The notes beneath the pieces were generated by a model, which saw nothing but the letters and a program-made list of their open reading frames with translations, made no database searches and had not been told where the DNA came from. A program made the translations under genes and the position numbers. A DNA stretch of 64,000 nt from Bacteroidia bacterium. GTDB taxonomy: Bacteria; Bacteroidota; Bacteroidia; Chitinophagales; Chitinophagaceae. Of this stretch, positions 35,110 to 44,078 are shown in pieces; positions within the stretch are counted from its first letter, which is position 1, and each line of letters begins with the position of its first letter. The stretch is from NCBI GenBank assembly GCA_030429205.1, contig JAUICZ010000001.1, forward strand, positions 858,806 to 922,805, written 5' to 3'.

Positions 35110-35175
35110 TTCAGGTGTGCCTAAGGATGTAGTGTATGATTGTATATCTTTATGTATACTATAAATACTGGCGTT

Positions 35176-36549
35176 ATGAAAAAACAGCTACTACTCTCAG
35201 CATTACTTATTACGGCAACAGTTATTGCCCAAGCTCAATACGATAGCCCTGAAGGTGGCGGTGCGTATGAAATACCTGCGGGTATTTGTGTGTCTGACCA
35301 ACAAAAAGCAGCCATAGAGCAAGAGTTGAAAGCAAGTAGAGCAATGTTGGTAGAGCAAGGCATACTATCAGAAAGAGCTGCTGCTAAAACAACAGTCCCG
35401 AAACTGGATTGGCCTATAAAGCAGGCATCAGGGTTTAACTATTACAATATTTATGGTGTCAGCAACTTTGTAGATCTCGATAAGAACTACCCCAATCAAT
35501 TACTTGACTATAACTGTGGTTCCAGAACTTACGATCTGGCATCCGGCTATAATCATGGTGGTATAGATATATTTCTATGGCCTTTTAGCATCAATATGAT
35601 GGACAATAATCAGGCAGAAATTGTAGCAGCAGCACCTGGTGTGATCCTGGCAAAACATGATGGTAGCTTCGATAAAAATTGTGCTTTCAATAACGATCAG
35701 TGGAATGCGGTATATATAGAACATAGCGACGGAAGTGTAGCATGGTACGGCCATATGAAGAAAAACTCGCTGACCAGCAAAACTGTAGGTCAGTCTGTAG
35801 CAACCGGTGAGTTTTTGGGCATAGTAGGTAGCTCGGGTAGCTCTACCGCACCACACCTGCATTTTGAATTGCATGATGATAAAAGCAATGTAGTTGACCC
35901 GTTTAATGGTTCTTGCAACACAAGTGCCTCTTTATGGAACAGCCAAAAACCATATAGGGAAAGTAAGGTGAATACACTAATTACCTGTTCTGCTGCTCCG
36001 GTACTTACAGCTTGCCCCAACCCGGATATTATAAACGCAAAAGACACGTTTAATATAGGTAGCAGTGTGGTGTTTGCTACGTTCTATAGCGATCAGCTGA
36101 ACGGACAGCAAAGTACCTATTCAATATTAAGGCCTGATAACAGTGTAGAACAGACGTGGACACATAGCGCTAACCAAGCTTACAATGCATCTTGGTGGTA
36201 CTGGACCAGACAAATAGCTACAACAGGTATTGCAGGTGTGTACACATTCAAAGTAAGCTACGAGGGTAAAGATTACGAGCATAAATTTTACATGCGCGAC
36301 CCGAATAGTATCACAGGTGCAGAAAAAGATAAACTTCTGGTTTACCCTTCACCTGCCAGCGATGTAGTGTACATTAAAGGCTTGGCAGTGTCTTGGGTAG
36401 AAGTATACGACCTGATGGGAAAACAAGTAGCCAAAGAAACTGATTTTAATGGCCAGCTTCATGTATCAGCATTACCAAATGGTATGTACACATTAAGAAT
36501 GAATACAGAAGAAGGGATACAGATAAGTAAAGTGGTGATCAGAAGGTAA
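35176..36549 (+). CDS. Secreted M23 metallopeptidase with type IX sorting domain
   Basis: 457 residues from MKKQLLLSALLITATVIAQA, a signal peptide. The peptidase domain (about 120-270) has the Zn-binding residues of family M23: the GYNHGGIDIF motif (HxxxD) and the HLHFELHD motif. M23 enzymes cleave peptidoglycan or Gly-rich/elastin-type peptides. A C-terminal sorting domain (LLVYPSPASDVVYIKGLAVS, GKQVAKETDFNGQLHVSALP) marks it for T9SS secretion to the surface or outside. An earlier ATG at 35140 gives a poor signal. It is transcribed toward dcd with a 2-base gap between stop codons. Confidence 0.9.
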   Translation: MKKQLLLSALLITATVIAQAQYDSPEGGGAYEIPAGICVSDQQKAAIEQELKASRAMLVEQGILSERAAAKTTVPKLDWPIKQASGFNYYNIYGVSNFVDLDKNYPNQLLDYNCGSRTYDLASGYNHGGIDIFLWPFSINMMDNNQAEIVAAAPGVILAKHDGSFDKNCAFNNDQWNAVYIEHSDGSVAWYGHMKKNSLTSKTVGQSVATGEFLGIVGSSGSSTAPHLHFELHDDKSNVVDPFNGSCNTSASLWNSQKPYRESKVNTLITCSAAPVLTACPNPDIINAKDTFNIGSSVVFATFYSDQLNGQQSTYSILRPDNSVEQTWTHSANQAYNASWWYWTRQIATTGIAGVYTFKVSYEGKDYEHKFYMRDPNSITGAEKDKLLVYPSPASDVVYIKGLAVSWVEVYDLMGKQVAKETDFNGQLHVSALPNGMYTLRMNTEEGIQISKVVIRR

Positions 36550-36551
36550 GT

Positions 36552-37088
36552 TTAAAACTTATTCTTCCACATCATGCTTTCTACCGGTTTGTTTGGCTGG
36601 TTACCGTATTTTGCATTTTTCTTTTGGTTGTAAGCCACTTCAATATCACCTTCAACAGGGAAGTATATCAACTGACCGATAGGCATGCCTGCATATACTT
36701 TTACGGGCTGCTTAACTGATATTTCTAATGTCCAGTTACCGCAGAAGCCCACATCTCCTTTACCTGCAGTAGCGTGTATATCTATACCCAAACGCCCTGT
36801 AGAAGATTTACCTTCTAAGAAAGGCACATGAGCATGTGTTTCAGTGTATTCTGCAGTTACGCCCAAGTAGAATATATGAGGATAGAGAACAAACCCCTCT
36901 TCAGGTATTTCAAAAGTATCTATCAGGTTGTGCTCTTTTGCATCCAGTATATGGTTGCGATAGGTGGCAAGGGTAGATCCTAAATGAACATCATAACTAT
37001 TACTACCCAAGTCTTCTCGACTATACGGGTCGATCTTAATAGTACCTTTTTCCATTTCTTCCAGGATGCGCTTGTCTGATAGTATCAT
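36552..37088 (-). CDS. dcd: dCTP deaminase
   Basis: 178 residues from the ATG at 37088 (an upstream ATG at 37193 would add 35 residues not typical of the family). Deaminates dCTP to dUTP, feeding thymidylate synthesis. The start MILSDKRILEEMEKGTIKID, the block REDLGSNSYDVHLG, the catalytic Glu in LEGKSSTGRLGIDIHATAGK and the ending MMWKNKF match Dcd. A -7 box TATATTTG (37101-37094) lies five bases upstream of the start, indicating a leaderless transcript. It is divergent from the phosphopantetheinyl transferase gene; their promoters lie in about 100 bases. Confidence 0.95.
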   Translation of the reverse strand: MILSDKRILEEMEKGTIKIDPYSREDLGSNSYDVHLGSTLATYRNHILDAKEHNLIDTFEIPEEGFVLYPHIFYLGVTAEYTETHAHVPFLEGKSSTGRLGIDIHATAGKGDVGFCGNWTLEISVKQPVKVYAGMPIGQLIYFPVEGDIEVAYNQKKNAKYGNQPNKPVESMMWKNKF

Positions 37089-37093
37089 GTTTG

Positions 37094-37101
37094 CAAATAT
37101 A
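37094..37101 (-). promoter_or_regulatory. -7 box of dcd, predicted leaderless
   Basis: TATATTTG on the minus strand, five bases before the dcd ATG at 37088; no TTG at usual spacing was found. Confidence 0.5.
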
Positions 37102-37150
37102 ATAGCTATTAGCTCATCTCGTGTTTTAGCAATACTGTAATGTTTATTAT

Positions 37151-37182
37151 TTGTGCATATCCCATACTTACTGCTATTTTTG
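37151..37182 (+). promoter_or_regulatory. Promoter of the phosphopantetheinyl transferase gene
   Basis: TTG (37151-37153), a 21-base spacer and TATTTTTG (37175-37182), ending four bases before the ATG at 37187. This argues for the 37187 start over the in-frame ATG at 37151, which lies inside the promoter, and for a leaderless mRNA. Confidence 0.65.
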
Positions 37183-37186
37183 TACC

Positions 37187-37825
37187 ATGCCATTATTCAG
37201 AGAGTGGAGTAGCGATAAATACAGTTTAGCTGCTATTTGGAAAATAGAAGAGCCTGAAAGTTTTTTTACAGAACGTACAGGCATCACCTCTGACATTAAA
37301 AACGATAAGCGCAGAATAGAGAGGATGGCAGGCAGGTTTTTGTTGAAGTACCTGAAAAACGACTTCCCCTTATTGAACATAGAAATAGACGAGCACGATA
37401 AACCACGTGTAAAGAACGATGAATATTACTTCTCTATATCTCATTCATGGCCATATGTAGCGGCAGTAGTAAGTCCGTATGTAGATGCAGGTATAGACAT
37501 ACAGTGCTGGCACCCACGTATGGAAAAGTTGCAGCATAAGTTTTTGTCGCACAGAGAACAGTCTTTTTTTAACGATGATAGTAAACTCATCACATTAGCC
37601 TGGAGTGTTAAGGAGGCTGCATATAAATGGCAGGGTCGCCGTGGTGTGGAGTTTGTAGATCATTTGATTATTGAAGATTTCAGGAAAAAAGAATATCACT
37701 ATAATTTTGATGTGAAGCTGGAGCTGACTACGCCTAAATTGCAAATATCATCGCAAGGCATTGTTAGGCAAGACTTTGCATGTGCATACATTGTACATGA
37801 AGAAGTGATGCATCCCCAATTCTAA
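37187..37825 (+). CDS. 4'-phosphopantetheinyl transferase superfamily protein
   Basis: 212 residues from MPLFREWSSDKYSLAAIWKI. The core motifs are YFSISHSWPYVAAVVSP and the Mg-binding AGIDIQ (G-x-D), followed by LITLAWSVKEAAYKWQGRRG (the W-S-x-K-E-A-x-K/Y motif). These enzymes transfer the pantetheine arm of CoA to carrier proteins (ACP, PCP) in the cytoplasm. Sfp-type rather than AcpS-type by length and motif. No carrier-protein or synthase genes are adjacent, so it may serve fatty-acid ACP or distant clusters. Confidence 0.85.
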   Translation: MPLFREWSSDKYSLAAIWKIEEPESFFTERTGITSDIKNDKRRIERMAGRFLLKYLKNDFPLLNIEIDEHDKPRVKNDEYYFSISHSWPYVAAVVSPYVDAGIDIQCWHPRMEKLQHKFLSHREQSFFNDDSKLITLAWSVKEAAYKWQGRRGVEFVDHLIIEDFRKKEYHYNFDVKLELTTPKLQISSQGIVRQDFACAYIVHEEVMHPQF

Positions 37826-37925
37826 TAAATTTTATTTAAATGTAATATGAAATAATTGTTACAATATTTATTCTTTTTTAGGATAATGGTAGGATATTTA
37901 TTAAATTCGCAAAAAATTTAATTTA

Positions 37926-40121
37926 ATGTCCACACAACGTCATTCTGCATTACAAGACCTATTAATGGTTGAAGGCAAAAAGGTAAAACACTACTCTGGT
38001 AAGAGAGTTACCGAAATTTTTGGCAGCCATGTATTTGGCGAGCAATCTATGCGTACTTATTTAAGCGATGAGGCGTACAAAAGCCTGAGTGCTTCTATAA
38101 AGGCGGGTCAGAAAATAGAGCGTAAAATTGCAGATCAGGTGGCATCTGGCATGAAAGCCTGGGCTGAAAGAATGGGTGCAACACACTTCACGCACTGGTT
38201 TCAGCCACTTACAGGTAGCACAGCAGAAAAGCACGATTCGTTCTTTACCATCAAAAGTGATGGTACAGCGATAGAAGTTTTTGATGGTGACGCTTTGATA
38301 CAACAAGAGCCGGATGCATCCAGCTTCCCGAATGGTGGTATCCGTGCCACTTTCGAAGCTCGTGGATATACTGCATGGGATCCTTCTTCTCCTGCATTTA
38401 TAATAGAAACAGGATACGGTAAAACACTGTGTATCCCTACTATATTTATTGCTTATAACGGTGAGTCGTTAGACTATAAAGCACCGTTGCTTAAATCTAT
38501 TGACGCTTTAGATAAAGCTGCAGTAGATGTTTGTCATTATTTCGACAAGAATGTATCTAAAGTGGCAGCTACTTTAGGTTGGGAGCAAGAGTATTTTGTG
38601 ATAGATGAGAAAATGGCAAACGCTCGTCCTGATGTAGTAATGTGTGGCCGTACATTGGTTGGACATGCTCCGGCAAAAGGGCAGCAGTTAGAAGATCATT
38701 ATTTTGGTACAATACCGGAGCGTGTATTCGAGTTCATGCAGGACTTTGAGCAAGAGGCATACAAACTGGGTATTCCTTTACGTACTCGTCATAATGAGGT
38801 AGCACCGGGACAGTTTGAGTGTGCACCGATATATGAAGAAGCTAATATTGCTGTAGACCATAACTCTATGTTGATGGACTTAATGGCAAAAGTGGCTAAG
38901 CGTCACCAATTACAATGTTTATTGCACGAAAAACCATTTGATGGTGTAAACGGTAGCGGTAAACACAATAACTGGAGCTTGAGTACAGATACTGGTGTCA
39001 ACCTTTTATCTCCGGGTAAAACCCCACGTACCAACCTGATGTTCCTGACCTTTTTTGTAAACACAATAAAGGCAGTACATGATAATGCTGATTTAATGCG
39101 TGCAGCTATTGCATCTGCAGGTAACGATCATCGTTTGGGAGCTAACGAAGCACCACCTGCGATCATTTCAGTATACATTGGTAAGCACCTTACAGAGGTA
39201 TTAGATGCAGTAGAATCGAGAGTAAAAGAAAAATTTAACGAGCAGGATGAAGTGATATTGAAGTTGGATATTCATAAGCAAATTCCTGAACTGTTATTAG
39301 ATAACACAGACCGTAACCGTACCAGCCCGTTTGCATTTACCGGCAATAAGTTTGAGTTCCGTGCCGTAGGTTCAGAAGCAAACTGTGCATCGCCAATGGT
39401 AGTTATGAATACTATCATGGCAGATACGTTAAAGCAGTTTAAATCGGACGTAGATGACCTTATCAAAGGCGGCGACAAGAAAGAGATCGCTATCATGCAG
39501 GTGTTGAGAAGGTACATTAGCGAGTCGAAGAAAATTCGTTTTGAAGGAGATAACTACAGCGAGGCATGGGAGCAAGAAGCGGCAAAACGTGGTTTAAGTA
39601 ATATGAAAACTACGCCGGAAGCTTTACGTGCATACGAAACAAAAGGTGCAAAAGAGTTGTTTACCAATAACAGTATCTATACAGAAAGAGAGTTGGGCGC
39701 ACGTGTAGAGATCATGTTGGAAGATTACGTGAAGAAAATACAGATCGAGGCACGTATGTTAGGCTACATTGCATCAAACCATATTCTACCGGCTACTGTT
39801 AATTATCAAAATACATTGATAAAGAGTGTAAAAGGTATGATGGAAATAGGCCTAGATAAAAAGACATTTAAGGCGCAAATAGATACCATCGAAACCATTA
39901 ATAAGCATATCCAGGTGATAAAAGAAAAAGTGGAAGAGATGATCGAGGCAAGGAAGAAGGCAAACAAGTTGGAGAATACTCATAAAGTGGCAGATGCATA
40001 TTGTAACGATGTAAAACCATATTTCGATACGATACGTTATCATGTAGATAAGCTAGAATTGATAGTGGATGATAAACTATGGCCATTGCCTAAGTATCGT
40101 GAGATGTTATTCTTGAGATAA
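37926..40121 (+). CDS. glnN: Glutamine synthetase type III
   Basis: 731 residues, the typical length for GSIII, which makes glutamine from glutamate and ammonia. N-terminal MSTQRHSALQDLLMVEGKKV, the GSIII-specific HFTHWFQPLTG near residue 90, the ATP/metal-binding EVAPGQFECAPIYEEANIAV, VNGSGKHNNWSLS and FRAVGSEANCASPMVVMNTI are visible. A -7-like box TAAATTCG lies at 37902-37909 about 16 bases before the start. It ends at a strong terminator and is a single-gene unit. Confidence 0.96.
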   Translation: MSTQRHSALQDLLMVEGKKVKHYSGKRVTEIFGSHVFGEQSMRTYLSDEAYKSLSASIKAGQKIERKIADQVASGMKAWAERMGATHFTHWFQPLTGSTAEKHDSFFTIKSDGTAIEVFDGDALIQQEPDASSFPNGGIRATFEARGYTAWDPSSPAFIIETGYGKTLCIPTIFIAYNGESLDYKAPLLKSIDALDKAAVDVCHYFDKNVSKVAATLGWEQEYFVIDEKMANARPDVVMCGRTLVGHAPAKGQQLEDHYFGTIPERVFEFMQDFEQEAYKLGIPLRTRHNEVAPGQFECAPIYEEANIAVDHNSMLMDLMAKVAKRHQLQCLLHEKPFDGVNGSGKHNNWSLSTDTGVNLLSPGKTPRTNLMFLTFFVNTIKAVHDNADLMRAAIASAGNDHRLGANEAPPAIISVYIGKHLTEVLDAVESRVKEKFNEQDEVILKLDIHKQIPELLLDNTDRNRTSPFAFTGNKFEFRAVGSEANCASPMVVMNTIMADTLKQFKSDVDDLIKGGDKKEIAIMQVLRRYISESKKIRFEGDNYSEAWEQEAAKRGLSNMKTTPEALRAYETKGAKELFTNNSIYTERELGARVEIMLEDYVKKIQIEARMLGYIASNHILPATVNYQNTLIKSVKGMMEIGLDKKTFKAQIDTIETINKHIQVIKEKVEEMIEARKKANKLENTHKVADAYCNDVKPYFDTIRYHVDKLELIVDDKLWPLPKYREMLFLR

Positions 40122-40145
40122 AATATAATCTGTTATAGTTAATGC

Positions 40146-40176
40146 AAGCCCCGTTTCCACGGGGCTTTTTTATTTT
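40146..40176 (+). terminator. Intrinsic terminator of glnN
   Basis: Stem AAGCCCCG / CGGGGCTT with TTTCCA loop, followed by a T-rich tail that runs into TATTTTAG, a -7-like box for the next gene. Confidence 0.9.
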
Positions 40177-40182
40177 AGCATT

Positions 40183-40635
40183 GTGAAAGACGTTAAGTTG
40201 CAAATACATAGTTTCTGTATCAATCAACTAGAGCAAAGCATTGCTTCTATTGAAAAAGTAATAGCTGAAGCCAGAGAAGCTACAGCAAATGAAACTAAGA
40301 GCAGCATGGGTGATAAGTATGAAACTGCTCGTGAGATGCTGCAGCAAGAGATCAACATGAATATGGAAAGGTTAAAGAAAGCACAACGCGACCTGTCTGT
40401 ATTAACAGGTATCAACCCCGATAATAGCAGCGAAAAAGTGGTAATTGGCAGCCTTGTTGAAACAAATAACGGCACATTCTACATATCCATAAGTGTCGGA
40501 AAAACAGTGTGTAATGATGAGACTTTCTATGTTATTTCTCCTTCATCCCCTATTGGGAAAATGCTTCTTGGTAAAGCTGAGAATGAAGAAATCAGTTTTA
40601 ACAATAAGAAATATATTATAAGCAGAATTATATAG
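40183..40635 (+). CDS. Gre-like protein: coiled coil plus GreA/GreB C-terminal domain
   Basis: 150 residues. The N-terminal half (about 15-75) is a helical coiled coil (IEKVIAEAREATANE, EINMNMERLKKAQRDL), and the C-terminal half (about 85-150) resembles the FKBP-like C-domain of GreA (VVIGSLVETNNGTFYISISV, SPIGKMLLGKAENEEISFNN). Whether the coiled-coil tip has the acidic residues used by GreA to cleave backtracked RNA is unclear, so a role at RNA polymerase is inference. The start is a GTG; the T-rich tail of the preceding terminator forms a box TATTTTAG four bases upstream. Followed by scoA after 70 bases. Confidence 0.72.
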   Translation: MKDVKLQIHSFCINQLEQSIASIEKVIAEAREATANETKSSMGDKYETAREMLQQEINMNMERLKKAQRDLSVLTGINPDNSSEKVVIGSLVETNNGTFYISISVGKTVCNDETFYVISPSSPIGKMLLGKAENEEISFNNKKYIISRII

Positions 40636-40705
40636 CAGGCTTTTTATTGCTAGAATAATGCTACTCAAATTACATTCATTATTTTAGCACAAACATTTAT
40701 AGCAA

Positions 40706-41404
40706 ATGAACAAAGTAGTAGCAAACGCAGATGAGGCGGTAAAAGATATCGAATCGGGCATGACACTCATGTTGGGTGGTTTTGGTCTTTGTGGTATTCC
40801 TGAAAATAGTATTGCAGCAATAGTAAGAAAAGGTATCAATAACCTGACTTGTATTTCGAATAATGCAGGGGTTGATGATTTTGGTATAGGTTTGATGTTG
40901 CAAGGTAAGCAGGTGAAAAAAATGATATCATCTTATGTGGGTGAGAACGCTGAGTTTGAGCGTCAGCTATTGAGTGGAGAGTTAGAGGTGGACTTGATAC
41001 CGCAGGGGACATTAGCTACCAGAGCAATGGCTGCTGGGTATGGAATGCCTGCTGTTTATTTGTTAGCAGGTGTAGGTACAGAAGTTGCAGAAGGAAAAGA
41101 GACACGCGAGTTCAACGGCAAAGAATATTTATTAGAAGAGGCATTTGACTCTGACTTTGCAATAGTAAAAGCATGGAAAGGAGATAAAGCAGGCAACTTG
41201 ATATACAAGGATACAGCACGCAACTTTAACCCGATGATGGCAATGGCAGGTAAAATAACTATTGCAGAGGTAGAAGAGCTGGTAGAGCCGGGTGAGCTAG
41301 ACCCTAACTTCATCCATACACCGGGTATATATGTACACAGAATATTCCAGGGTGAGAAATACGAGAAAAGAATTGAGCAACGTACAGTAAGACAAAGAAA
41401 TTAA
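40706..41404 (+). CDS. scoA: 3-oxoacid CoA-transferase subunit A
   Basis: 232 residues with the CoA-transferase alpha-subunit fold: [40 protein letters not shown], and [19 protein letters not shown]. With ScoB it transfers CoA between succinyl-CoA and a 3-oxoacid (acetoacetate), used in ketone-body and amino-acid catabolism. Length is typical. The next gene, scoB, begins two bases after the stop and arsC two bases after that, so the three are one operon. A TATTTTAG box lies at 40680-40687. Confidence 0.95.
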   Translation: MNKVVANADEAVKDIESGMTLMLGGFGLCGIPENSIAAIVRKGINNLTCISNNAGVDDFGIGLMLQGKQVKKMISSYVGENAEFERQLLSGELEVDLIPQGTLATRAMAAGYGMPAVYLLAGVGTEVAEGKETREFNGKEYLLEEAFDSDFAIVKAWKGDKAGNLIYKDTARNFNPMMAMAGKITIAEVEELVEPGELDPNFIHTPGIYVHRIFQGEKYEKRIEQRTVRQRN

Positions 41405-41406
41405 TC

Positions 41407-42063
41407 ATGGCATTATCAAAAGAGCAAATAGCGCAGCGGATTGCGCAAGAGTTACAAGACGGTTTTTATGTAAACCTTGGTATTGGTATACCAACTTTGG
41501 TAGCCAACTACATACCAAAAGGTATAGAAGTAGAATTGCAAAGTGAGAATGGTTTGCTGGGTATGGGGCCTTTTCCGTATGAAGGTGAAGAAGATGCAGA
41601 CTTGATTAATGCAGGTAAACAAACCATTACTACATTACCCGGGTCGGTGTTTTTTGATAGTGCTACCAGCTTTGGTATGATACGTGCAGGAAAAGTAGAC
41701 CTTACTGTGCTGGGGGCAATGGAAGTTGCTGATAATGGAGATATTGCCAACTGGAAAATACCGGGAAAGATGGTAAAAGGCATGGGAGGAGCAATGGACC
41801 TTGTTGCTGCGGCTAAAAACATAATCGTAGCTATGCAGCATACTAACAGGAGTGGAGAAAGTAAGCTATTGTCTAAATGTACTTTACCGCTAACAGGTGT
41901 TAATTGTATAACGAAGGTAGTAACAGACTTAGGCGTATTCGAGATAAATGAAAATGGTTTTTTGTGTACAGAGTATGCACCCGGTGTAACTGTAGATGAA
42001 ATAAAAGAAAAAACCGCAGGACGATTAGTGATAGCGGATGATGTGAAAGAAATACAGCTATAA
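41407..42063 (+). CDS. scoB: 3-oxoacid CoA-transferase subunit B
   Basis: 218 residues, the beta subunit with the catalytic Glu in the family motif QSENGLLGMGPFPYEGEEDA. Further blocks AQRIAQELQDGFYVNLGIGI, GSVFFDSATSFGMIRAGKVD and MEVADNGDIANWKIPGKMVK confirm it. It lies two bases after scoA and two bases before arsC, forming a tight three-gene operon. Confidence 0.95.
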   Translation: MALSKEQIAQRIAQELQDGFYVNLGIGIPTLVANYIPKGIEVELQSENGLLGMGPFPYEGEEDADLINAGKQTITTLPGSVFFDSATSFGMIRAGKVDLTVLGAMEVADNGDIANWKIPGKMVKGMGGAMDLVAAAKNIIVAMQHTNRSGESKLLSKCTLPLTGVNCITKVVTDLGVFEINENGFLCTEYAPGVTVDEIKEKTAGRLVIADDVKEIQL

Positions 42064-42065
42064 TT

Positions 42066-42413
42066 ATGTCTGACTATATAATGTATCATAAACCAACCTG
42101 TAGTACAAGTAGGAAAACATTAGACTTATTAAAGGAGCATGGTGTTGAGCCTGAATTGCGTCTTTACGTAAAAGATCCCCCTACTCAAAAAGAGTTGTCT
42201 GAACTGCTGACGAAGTTAGGTGTTCAACCAATTGAGTTAGTTCGTACAAAAGAGAAGCTTTACAAAGAAAACTATGCAGATAAAAAGCGTACCAAAAGAG
42301 AGTGGCTTAAGATATTTGCAGAGCACCCCATTCTTATTGAAAGGCCTATTTTGATCAAAGGAGATAAAGCCGTTATTGGGCGTCCTCCTGAAAAGGTGCT
42401 AGAGCTATTATAG
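42066..42413 (+). CDS. arsC: ArsC-family (arsenate reductase/Spx-like) protein
   Basis: 115 residues with the ArsC fold: a CX3-type active-site Cys in HKPTCSTSRKTLDLLKEHGV and the ArsC block ERPILIKGDKAVIGRPPEKV at the C-terminus. This is thioredoxin-like with one catalytic Cys, as in glutaredoxin-dependent arsenate reductases. No arsenic-resistance genes surround it; it follows scoB by two bases, so its role here may be different from arsenate detoxification. Confidence 0.85.
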   Translation: MSDYIMYHKPTCSTSRKTLDLLKEHGVEPELRLYVKDPPTQKELSELLTKLGVQPIELVRTKEKLYKENYADKKRTKREWLKIFAEHPILIERPILIKGDKAVIGRPPEKVLELL

Positions 42414-42477
42414 CCTTTAACATCACTTTCGATATGTCGGTTTCTACTTGGAGCTAAGATTTAGTATTTTTAGTACT

Positions 42478-43587
42478 ATGAGATTTAAGCTCTTACAATT
42501 TGTTGTGGTTGTAGTCGCAGCTTTTGTCGTTAGTTTTCAAGCTACTGCACAAAAAGATTCAGAAAAAGAGCTGGCAAAAGAGATAATAATAAGTTTGCAA
42601 ACTGCAGATGACTCTTCGTATGTAGCATTGTTCCCTACAATGAAGCTAATGAGAGACTTGGCATATACGTACAGCACTGTAGATACATATCAGTTGCAAA
42701 GAATATTTACCCTCAGGCGTAACATCAGGCACTTAAGAGAGTTTGATGCAGAGGTGAACAGCTCTATTGTAGACCAGTTTGACTTTGTCAGACAAAAAGG
42801 GTCAGACTCCGGCATACATTGGGGCGATATATTGATTGCTAAATACGAGTTTGATAAACAGCGCTTACCCAGAGAGCTGATAGGATTTGAGTTGATAGCA
42901 CCTATCAGAATGCAGGGTTATATATTCATTAGAGATATGCTGACAAGGATACGATATGGTATCGCTGTCAAGGATATTTTTATGATGGATGGTAAGTGGT
43001 ATGGCGGCCGGGTGATTAACATTTTGCAGGCCAGCAACGTAGCCGAATACGAAGAGTCTCTAAGAGATGAGGAAATAGAGTTGCGAAAGCTGTTGATAGC
43101 GAAAGCAAACGGAACGCTGGACAGTTTATTGGCAGCGAAAGACAGTGTCAGGAAAAGTAATATCAAGGTAAGCCAGCTGTACGATGATGAAGAGGAGGAA
43201 GAAGAGAAAGATATGTACAAAGAGATTGTAGACAGAAAGCTCTACACCGGATACTTTGATAAACAGATGAAGGTTGAATTGTATATGCGATTCATAAAAG
43301 GTACTTGCCCGGAGACTGTTTGCGAGTGGGAAGCTATGTACCGTTTTGACGATATGGATGAATTTATTGTGCTGGATGTAGAAAGAAGAGAGGATGGCAC
43401 ATTTGTAATGACTGAGGAAGAGGTGGGAGTAATGGAGCTGAAACTACAAGGCACAACTTTTACTGGCAACTGGACAGCCTTTAGCGACAAAACGGAATAT
43501 GAAGCTTACTTGAAAGAAGAAGCAGAAATGCGAGATAGAAAGCTCTTTAAGCTGGATAGGATGTTCGAAGAGTTGTACTGGGAATAG
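42478..43587 (+). CDS. Secreted protein of unknown function
   Basis: 369 residues from MRFKLLQFVVVVVAAFVVSF, a signal peptide ending QATAQ. The mature protein has no recognised domain; it has mixed charged helices and strands and a striking acidic cluster (YDDEEEEEEKDM) near residue 240, followed by a possible small beta domain (LDVERREDGTFVMTEEEVGV). A longer ATG start at 42448 gives a poorer signal. A box TATTTTTA lies at 42465-42472, five bases before the ATG. Followed 97 bases later by arfB. Confidence 0.55.
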   Translation: MRFKLLQFVVVVVAAFVVSFQATAQKDSEKELAKEIIISLQTADDSSYVALFPTMKLMRDLAYTYSTVDTYQLQRIFTLRRNIRHLREFDAEVNSSIVDQFDFVRQKGSDSGIHWGDILIAKYEFDKQRLPRELIGFELIAPIRMQGYIFIRDMLTRIRYGIAVKDIFMMDGKWYGGRVINILQASNVAEYEESLRDEEIELRKLLIAKANGTLDSLLAAKDSVRKSNIKVSQLYDDEEEEEEKDMYKEIVDRKLYTGYFDKQMKVELYMRFIKGTCPETVCEWEAMYRFDDMDEFIVLDVERREDGTFVMTEEEVGVMELKLQGTTFTGNWTAFSDKTEYEAYLKEEAEMRDRKLFKLDRMFEELYWE

Positions 43588-43684
43588 AGGAGGTAATGAA
43601 AATGTAACATGGGTTGGAGTAGTAAATCTTCCTTTGGCACATTAATTGCTTTTATGCGGATGGATACTTTATAGACAAGGAAAG

Positions 43685-44077
43685 ATGAAAGATTTTAGTT
43701 CAGAAGTTAGTTACAAGACATCGCGGAGTGGTGGTAAGGGTGGTCAGCATGTAAACAAGGTTGAAACGGCTGTTGAAGCTTGGTGGAATGTAGACGAGTC
43801 TGCTGCTTTTTCTCCTGAAGAGAAGATATGGATAATTGATAAGCTGGCTAACCGTATCAATAAAGAAAGTTACCTTATTGTAAAGTGCAGCGAAACCAGG
43901 TCGCAGGCAGATAATAAAGAGCGTGCCCTAAAAAAAATGCTACGCCTCGTAGAAAAAGCGATAACACGCCCAAAGAAGCGTAAGCTGACAAAGATACCGG
44001 CAGCAGCAAAAGAAAAACGCTTAGAAGCTAAGCGTTTTAAATCGTTAAAAAAGAAAATGAGGCGTTCTGAGTGGTAA
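43685..44077 (+). CDS. arfB: Alternative ribosome-rescue factor ArfB (YaeJ-like)
   Basis: 130 residues with the GGQ peptidyl-tRNA hydrolase motif in SRSGGKGGQHVNKVETAVEA and the basic C-terminal tail rich in Lys/Arg (KRLEAKRFKSLKKKMRR) that lies in the mRNA channel of a stalled ribosome. The RF2-like stop-codon recognition domain is absent, as expected for ArfB rather than a full release factor. The start at 43685 is preferred over the ATG at 43646 because an AAGGAAAG stretch lies just upstream and the N-terminus is then typical. Confidence 0.9.
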   Translation: MKDFSSEVSYKTSRSGGKGGQHVNKVETAVEAWWNVDESAAFSPEEKIWIIDKLANRINKESYLIVKCSETRSQADNKERALKKMLRLVEKAITRPKKRKLTKIPAAAKEKRLEAKRFKSLKKKMRRSEW

Positions 44078-44078
44078 A

